From Symbiobacteriaceae bacterium (GTDB taxonomy: Bacteria; Bacillota; JAAYKD01; WRDA01), in NCBI GenBank assembly GCA_009779515.1, contig WREE01000061.1:1-10534 (forward strand): a stretch of DNA of 10,534 nucleotides, given 5' to 3'. Of this stretch, positions 7,041-10,534 are shown one piece after another (position 1 is the first letter of the stretch; every line of letters starts with the position of its first letter). The translations under genes were made by a program, and so were the position numbers. Below the pieces are notes generated by a model. It had not been told where the DNA came from, searched no databases, and saw only the letters and a list, made by a program, of their open reading frames with translations.

Positions 7041-8560
7041 GATGCCACACTGCTGTGGTCTAGGTTGCGGTAGCTGATGGCTTCCGCTAAATGATGTGGG
7101 GTAATATCCTCGCTACCTTCTAAATCGGCAATAGTCCGAGCTACCTTAAGGATACGGTCGTGGGCTCTGGCGGTAAGATGCAGCTGCTCAAAGGAGGCGC
7201 GCATGAGCGCCCGAGCCGGTGCGTTCAAGCGACATATGGTGCGCACCTCTCTTCCTGGCATTTGGGCGTTGCAGGCATCTGCACCCAGGCGCTCCCGCTG
7301 TCTGTGCCTGGCTTGGTCTACCCGCTGACGAATGGTGGCAGACAGCTCCTCGGAACCGGATGCCGCCAGTTCCTCGTAAGAAAGGCGGGGAATATCTATT
7401 TGGATATCTATACGATCCAGCAAAGGTCCAGATATGCGCCGCCGATAACGTCGCACTTCCGTTACGGAACAGGTGCAAGAGCGAACAGCATCCCCCAGGT
7501 AACCACAGGGACAGGGGTTCATGGAGGCTACCAACATAAAGCCTGCTGGAAAAGTGTAACTGGCATGGACACGGGAGATAGTCACCAGGCGATCTTCCAG
7601 GGGTTGCCGTAAGAGCTCCAGGATATCCCGGCGAAACTCCGGCAGCTCGTCCAAAAAGAGGACACCATAGTGGGCTAAGCTAATTTCACCGGGGCGAGGA
7701 ACAGAACCTCCTCCCACTAAGCCTGCCGAGGAGATAGAGTGGTGAGGTGAGCGAAAAGGTCGCTCCCTGATCAGAGCATCACGGCTGGGGAGAAGACCGG
7801 CAACACTATGAATTTGGGTAATCTGGAGCATTTCGGCGAAGGAAAGCTGAGGCAAAATAGTTGACAAGGAGCGTGCCAACAACGTTTTACCAGCGCCGGG
7901 ACTACCCACCATCAGCAGGTTATGTCCTCCCGCTGCTGCCACTTCCAAAGCCCGTTTGGCTCCCACCTGACCTTTGATATGGGCGAAGTCATAGTGGTAA
8001 TCTTCCGGTTCCCGACTGGGGTCAAGAGACTCCGGTTGGGGCACGGTAGCGCCTTTTAAATAAGCGATAACATCCTGCAAATGCAGAAAGGCGTAAACCT
8101 CCAGCCCCTCCACCAGTGTGGCTTCCTGGTAGTTACCCCAAGGTACTAAGAGGCGGCTAAACCCTTCCTGCCGAGCGCTAATAGCCATGGTGAGAACACC
8201 ATTCACCCGACGTAGTTGTCCATCCAGGGAAAGCTCCCCCAGGCATAGGAGATTATCGGCTTCCTTAATGACCACTTGCCCCGAGGAGTGGAGGATACCT
8301 AGAGCTAAAGGGAGGTCGTACATAGAGCCTTCTTTACGCAGGTCGGCAGGAGCCAGGTTTACCACCACTCGGTGTTGCGGGAACTCAAAGCCGCTGTTGC
8401 GCAAGGCAAAGACAACCCGCTCTCGGGCTTCCCGCACGGCGGCATCGGGTAACCCCACAATATCAAAATTAGGCAGCCCTGTGTTGCGCACATCAACTTC
8501 CACATCGACAATAGCACCCTTAAGCCCCATCAAGGCGCAGGAGTGCAGCTTGCTAAAGAT
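7037..8560 (-). CDS. comM: ComM/YifB AAA+ ATPase, apparently with an ATC start codon
   Basis: ComM (YifB, Mg-chelatase-like family) is a hexameric helicase; in Vibrio cholerae it drives branch migration during natural transformation. Numbered from the ATC start (507 aa, the usual family length), an N-terminal Lon-like domain (about 1-170, with VGLPDAAVREARERV and LRKEGSMYDLPLALG) precedes the AAA+ core. The core has Walker A GSPGAGKT (219-226), Walker B VLFLDE (300-305), a four-cysteine cluster (350, 352, 362, 364) and LLDRIDI with a likely arginine finger (Arg383). The first ordinary start codon, TTG at 8533, would remove nine residues (IFSKLHSCA) that match the conserved family start (M-F/L-x-K-x-x-S-x-A-L-x-G-L). 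The reading frame closes at a TGA at 8569-8567, with no ATG, GTG or TTG before 8533. GAGGTGAT lies at the right distance before ATC. It starts 15 nt after the gerM-like stop. Confidence 0.96.
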   Translation of the reverse strand: MFSKLHSCALMGLKGAIVDVEVDVRNTGLPNFDIVGLPDAAVREARERVVFALRNSGFEFPQHRVVVNLAPADLRKEGSMYDLPLALGILHSSGQVVIKEADNLLCLGELSLDGQLRRVNGVLTMAISARQEGFSRLLVPWGNYQEATLVEGLEVYAFLHLQDVIAYLKGATVPQPESLDPSREPEDYHYDFAHIKGQVGAKRALEVAAAGGHNLLMVGSPGAGKTLLARSLSTILPQLSFAEMLQITQIHSVAGLLPSRDALIRERPFRSPHHSISSAGLVGGGSVPRPGEISLAHYGVLFLDELPEFRRDILELLRQPLEDRLVTISRVHASYTFPAGFMLVASMNPCPCGYLGDAVRSCTCSVTEVRRYRRRISGPLLDRIDIQIDIPRLSYEELAASGSEELSATIRQRVDQARHRQRERLGADACNAQMPGREVRTICRLNAPARALMRASFEQLHLTARAHDRILKVARTIADLEGSEDITPHHLAEAISYRNLDHSSVAS

Positions 8561-8573
8561 TTTAAATCACCTC
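8558..8573 (-). promoter_or_regulatory. Strong ribosome binding site fixing the comM start at ATC
   Basis: GAGGTGAT (8573-8566) is an eight-base match to the anti-Shine-Dalgarno end of 16S rRNA. GAGG lies 9 nt before ATC at 8560-8558 in the comM frame. The in-frame CTG at 8548 and TTG at 8533 are about 21 and 36 nt from GAGG, too far to use it. Confidence 0.75.
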
Positions 8574-8575
8574 GG

Positions 8576-9628
8576 TTATCTGTTAATAAACGGTAAGGTA
8601 CGGATCGGTTCGGCTAAGGAGAAAAGTCCCAGGGAGTAGCTAACTGCTTGATTGTCCACCAAAAATTGGACTTGCTCCACTTGCGGTAGCTCTAAAAAGG
8701 TGCGCACCAGAGCCGAGAGAGCCAAGAGCAAGTTGGGGTCGCTGCCAAATTGGCTGACGGTAGAGGAAGTAATATTTATTTGGATAGTGCCCCCTTGCTG
8801 GCAGAGAGTGATGGCACTGCTGGGAGTTTGGCCAAAAAGCTCCAGGGGGGACTGCAAAAATCGCTCCAGCTCGACAACTTCGTTGGGGTTTGTCTGAAGG
8901 CGTGGGACTTGGCCAAGCAAAGCTAAAATGGTTTCCAGACTGTAGTTGCTTAACAGGATACTGTAGGTAACCGGTACCAGCGCTTGCTCCTGCCGAGCTT
9001 GCCAGTAGAACACTGTCTTAATACCGATATTGGTACGTTGAATATCGTTAGGTAAAGGCCGCGCCAGGGGGTGGCTAATATCGTAAGGCTCCCAATCGGC
9101 AGTGACAAAGTTTTGTATTTTGCCTTCGTTTTGGAATTGGACTTCGTTTATATCGCAAAATTCCGTGAGAGTTAGCACCAAAGCCTCCAGGGCGCGACGA
9201 GGAAAGGCACCTACCAATATATCTATAGCCTGATAAAACTCCCCGGGCAAGTCCAGATAGGCAACCCCTTCGCTGGCTTGGAGCCCCCGAGCCTGAAGCA
9301 AGGGCAGCCCCAGCTCCCAGCAGATATAGCTAAGGCTAGTATTTACCGCCATAAGAGGAGCATTAATACCGGCATGAGCCTCCTGCCGCATAGACACCGG
9401 GTAATACCACCATAAGTTTTCGGCCGAAAAAAAGCGATAATAAATAATAGCCAACTCACCACTGGCGATGGTACTCCCCGGATGCGGGGTAAAACAGTAA
9501 CTGAAGTTGCTAATCCAGTTATCGGGAGGAGGAGCTTCCAACAGGATCTTAGGTGCCCGATTACACCCCGTTAGAGTTACGGACAAGACTAACAGAGCCA
9601 AAACCCCAAGGGAGGAGTTTGCTTTCAC
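8576..9628 (-). CDS. gerM: GerM-like sporulation lipoprotein with two GerM domains
   Basis: Predicted 350-aa exported lipoprotein. From the GTG at 9628 it begins MKANSSLGVLALLVLSVTLT followed by Gly-Cys, a lipoprotein signal with lipobox LTGC and lipidated Cys22. Two GerM-type domains follow, at about 57-172 and 202-332. Each has beta strands, then a helix and a closing LTEF/LELP plus V-x-F strand (LVLTLTEFCDINEVQF; ALVRTFLELPQVEQVQFLVD). B. subtilis GerM is about the same size, also a two-domain lipoprotein, and is needed for sporulation and germination. The frame stays open upstream to 9823, but that part runs through a terminator and has no plausible start. AGGTGAT (9641-9635) lies 6 nt before the GTG, which fixes the start. 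It is the first gene of the series leading into comM. Confidence 0.83.
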   Translation of the reverse strand: MKANSSLGVLALLVLSVTLTGCNRAPKILLEAPPPDNWISNFSYCFTPHPGSTIASGELAIIYYRFFSAENLWWYYPVSMRQEAHAGINAPLMAVNTSLSYICWELGLPLLQARGLQASEGVAYLDLPGEFYQAIDILVGAFPRRALEALVLTLTEFCDINEVQFQNEGKIQNFVTADWEPYDISHPLARPLPNDIQRTNIGIKTVFYWQARQEQALVPVTYSILLSNYSLETILALLGQVPRLQTNPNEVVELERFLQSPLELFGQTPSSAITLCQQGGTIQINITSSTVSQFGSDPNLLLALSALVRTFLELPQVEQVQFLVDNQAVSYSLGLFSLAEPIRTLPFINR

Positions 9629-9641
9629 CAGAGTATCACCT
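9626..9641 (-). promoter_or_regulatory. Ribosome binding site and GTG start of gerM
   Basis: AGGTGAT (9641-9635), then ACTCTG, then GTG (9628-9626). The GTG opens directly into a lipoprotein signal peptide, so the longer open frame to 9823 is not used. Confidence 0.7.
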
Positions 9642-9695
9642 ATCTTTCGCCTTTTCTTTTCGACAAAACTCTCCAGAATCCTCCAAAATAATAGC

Positions 9696-9724
9696 AAAAA
9701 AAAGAAAAAGCCATTTCTGGCTTT
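9696..9724 (-). terminator. Intrinsic terminator upstream of gerM
   Basis: The minus strand reads AAAGCCA, loop GAAA, TGGCTTT (7-bp perfect stem with a GNRA-type tetraloop), followed by TT, C and eight T residues (9703-9696). This is a textbook Rho-independent terminator. It ends 67 nt before the gerM start and 224 nt after the 3D gene stop. It may end the upstream transcript, end a small RNA, or act as an attenuator for the gerM series. Confidence 0.85.
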
Positions 9725-9806
9725 AGCGCTGACAAGCCCTCGATAGGCTGAGCGGTTATGCCCCTTGGGCATACGTTTAAGTCCTGATCTCCTGCCAGCG
9801 CTAAAA
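9721..9806 (-). ncRNA. Candidate structured RNA, unassigned family, ending at the terminator
   Basis: On the minus strand a long rod can be drawn. P1 pairs 9805-9791 with 9722-9736: 15 consecutive pairs, ten of them a perfect inverted repeat (TTTAGCGCTG/CAGCGCTAAA). After an A/GAGGG internal loop, P2 pairs 9789-9783 with 9742-9747 (6 bp, one bulged C). A 9-by-9-nt internal loop then leads to P3, TATGCCC-AAG-GGGCATA (9773-9757, 7 bp). Two P1 pairs are G-U when read from the minus strand and would be C-A mismatches from the plus strand, so the fold favours minus-strand RNA. The P1 3' arm shares three bases with the terminator stem. I do not recognise a known riboswitch, ribozyme, T-box or 6S RNA; it could be a gerM leader or a small RNA. 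Confidence 0.45.
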
Positions 9807-9830
9807 GGGAAAACTGCTAACACTGCCCTA

Positions 9831-9854
9831 GGAGTAGAGCAGATTGCTCACCCC
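9831..9854 (-). other. Hairpin upstream of the candidate RNA
   Basis: On the minus strand GGGGTGAGCA, loop ATC, TGCTCTACTCC forms a stem of ten pairs (one G-U) with one bulged T. It lies 24 nt before the rod-shaped fold and may be a further part of the same transcript. No T-run follows, so it is not a terminator. Confidence 0.3.
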
Positions 9855-9947
9855 AAGTAACAGAATATTGCCAGAGAGTAAGGGAGCACGGACGCAGAGT
9901 ACCGCGGCCACGGGATAAGCCAGGGGGGAGTTAGATATGACCAAACC

Positions 9948-10534
9948 TTAATCCCCTGCTAAGAGATAGACCGGGGTGCGTACCTTTAGCGCCCAGTCCA
10001 CGGCCTCTTGATGGGTAGCAAAGCCTAGGTCGATGCGCATCCGCCCAATGAGAGCCCCGCCGGTATCGCCCACTACACAGTAACCGTAACCTTCGACATA
10101 TAGCTTAGTCCCAATGGGGAAAATGGAGAGATCCGCTCCGACTACCCCCCGCCCCTGAGGCATACCGCTGTAAGTTATCCCGTAGCCTCTATCTCCAGGA
10201 TGCTTTTCGCAACAAATAAAGCAAGAGCAGTAACCGGTGGTTTCGATAATGTACAGCCTCTCGTAAGGGAAGCTCTCCTCGTCGTAGACGGCTACCCCTG
10301 CTGTCCCCACGTAAATTATTTCGTGAATGGGGTCTTGCAGCACCTCGTCTTTGAGCAGCGTCCACCCTACGTCAATACCGTTTTCCACCCGCACTTCTAC
10401 CGTCTCTTCCCTTACCCCTTCTTGCCCATACTGCATCTTCGGCTCGTAGCCTCGACCCAAGTTAGGGCTTTCTTCCCGAATAATGCCGTAAGGGACGGCA
10501 TATTGCATCGAAAAGATGTAGCTCTGCACCCGAA
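9948..10534 (-). CDS. G5 and 3D domain protein (YabE/Rpf-like), C-terminal part
   Basis: About 195 residues are visible and the frame is still open at the right edge, so the N-terminus is missing; the GTG at 10529 is unlikely to be the true start. Numbered from that codon, residues about 8-76 match a G5 domain (VPYGIIREESPNLGRG, then EETVEVRVENGID, ending PIHEIIYVGT). Residues 92-190 are a 3D domain with its three aspartates in GADLSIFPIGTKLYV (Asp133), VVGDTGGA (Asp155) and MRIDLGF (Asp167), and a cysteine-rich start, TTGYCSCFICC. In YabE-type proteins this pair follows a signal peptide and DUF348 repeats, and the 3D domain resembles the lytic transglycosylase fold of MltA. A secreted cell-wall enzyme is therefore likely. 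It is separated from gerM by a terminator and is probably a different transcription unit. Confidence 0.9.
   Translation of the reverse strand, partial: RVQSYIFSMQYAVPYGIIREESPNLGRGYEPKMQYGQEGVREETVEVRVENGIDVGWTLLKDEVLQDPIHEIIYVGTAGVAVYDEESFPYERLYIIETTGYCSCFICCEKHPGDRGYGITYSGMPQGRGVVGADLSIFPIGTKLYVEGYGYCVVGDTGGALIGRMRIDLGFATHQEAVDWALKVRTPVYLLAGD

Larger units (their letters stand above)
9629..9947. other. 319-bp gene-free gap between the 3D gene and gerM
   Basis: The gap holds no convincing gene on either strand. It carries the terminator and RNA folds listed separately. I could not find a convincing sigma-A promoter on the minus strand: no TTGACA/TATAAT pair with 16-18 nt spacing. Transcription of gerM must therefore come from a promoter I do not recognise (perhaps a sporulation sigma factor), either upstream of the RNA fold or in the 67 nt between the terminator and the GTG, or else by read-through. 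Confidence 0.6.

Noticed and set aside
7160..7612. Plus-strand open frame of 150 codons opposite comM
   Set aside because: It lies entirely antisense to a well-conserved AAA+ core and has no family features of its own.
8187..8639. Plus-strand open frame of 150 codons across the comM start and gerM end
   Set aside because: Arg/Ser-rich shadow of conserved coding sequence, without a ribosome binding site or recognisable domain.
9722..9805. The 10-bp inverted repeat as the ends of a miniature transposable element
   Set aside because: No matching target-site duplication flanks it, and the G-U pairs fit an RNA stem better than transposon ends.
9721..9806. The rod-shaped fold as a 6S RNA, hammerhead or known riboswitch
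   Set aside because: It is too short for 6S RNA (about 180-200 nt), and I see no hammerhead core or conserved riboswitch core.
9629..9823. In-frame upstream extension of the gerM reading frame by 65 residues
   Set aside because: It runs through the terminator (a run of Phe codons), has no good start, and a GTG with a proper ribosome binding site opens directly into a lipoprotein signal at 9628.
9891..9910. GTACCGCG on the plus strand, resembling the T-box signature core
   Set aside because: It lacks the preceding TGG and the rest of the T-box, and no gene lies downstream on the plus strand.

Overview
The window is a gene-dense stretch of chromosome in which every supported gene lies on the minus strand, so transcription runs from right to left. 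The content points to an endospore-forming Firmicute, most likely of the class Clostridia: it holds a GerM-type sporulation lipoprotein, a G5-3D cell-wall protein, and the order fliK-like, flhB-like, dprA, topA, trmFO. This matches the Bacillus subtilis order ylqG-ylqH-sucC-sucD-dprA-topA-trmFO, except that sucCD is absent here. The genus cannot be fixed from this window.

Layout in the direction of transcription (right to left). At 10534-9948 is the 3' part of a G5 plus 3D-domain protein (cell-wall hydrolase type), open at the window edge. A 319-bp gap (9947-9629) follows. It holds no gene, but it carries a strong intrinsic terminator (9724-9696) and, just before it, a long rod-shaped RNA fold (9806-9721) that I cannot assign to a known family. 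Next comes a close-packed, probably operonic series: a gerM-like lipoprotein (9628-8576), comM/yifB (8560-7037), a calcineurin-type metallophosphoesterase (7040-6354), a FliK-like protein (6328-4439), a stand-alone FlhB C-terminal-domain protein (4436-4146) and dprA (4137-3052). Gaps in this series are between -4 and 25 nt. topA (2973-820) and trmFO (722 to past the left edge) follow after gaps of 78 and 97 nt; the second gap holds a GC-rich hairpin.

How the genes fit together. ComM and DprA both handle incoming single-stranded DNA during natural transformation, and topoisomerase I adds a further DNA-processing enzyme. TrmFO modifies tRNA. The FliK-like/FlhB-C-like pair is a displaced copy of the two interacting parts of the flagellar export specificity switch; its role in this locus is not established. 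GerM and the 3D protein belong to sporulation or cell-wall metabolism.

Points most worth a second look: the unassigned structured RNA plus terminator before gerM; an apparent ATC start codon for comM, supported by a near-perfect ribosome binding site and by the conserved N-terminus; the orphan FliK/FlhB-C pair lacking the NPTH self-cleavage motif; and a probable TTG start for topA.
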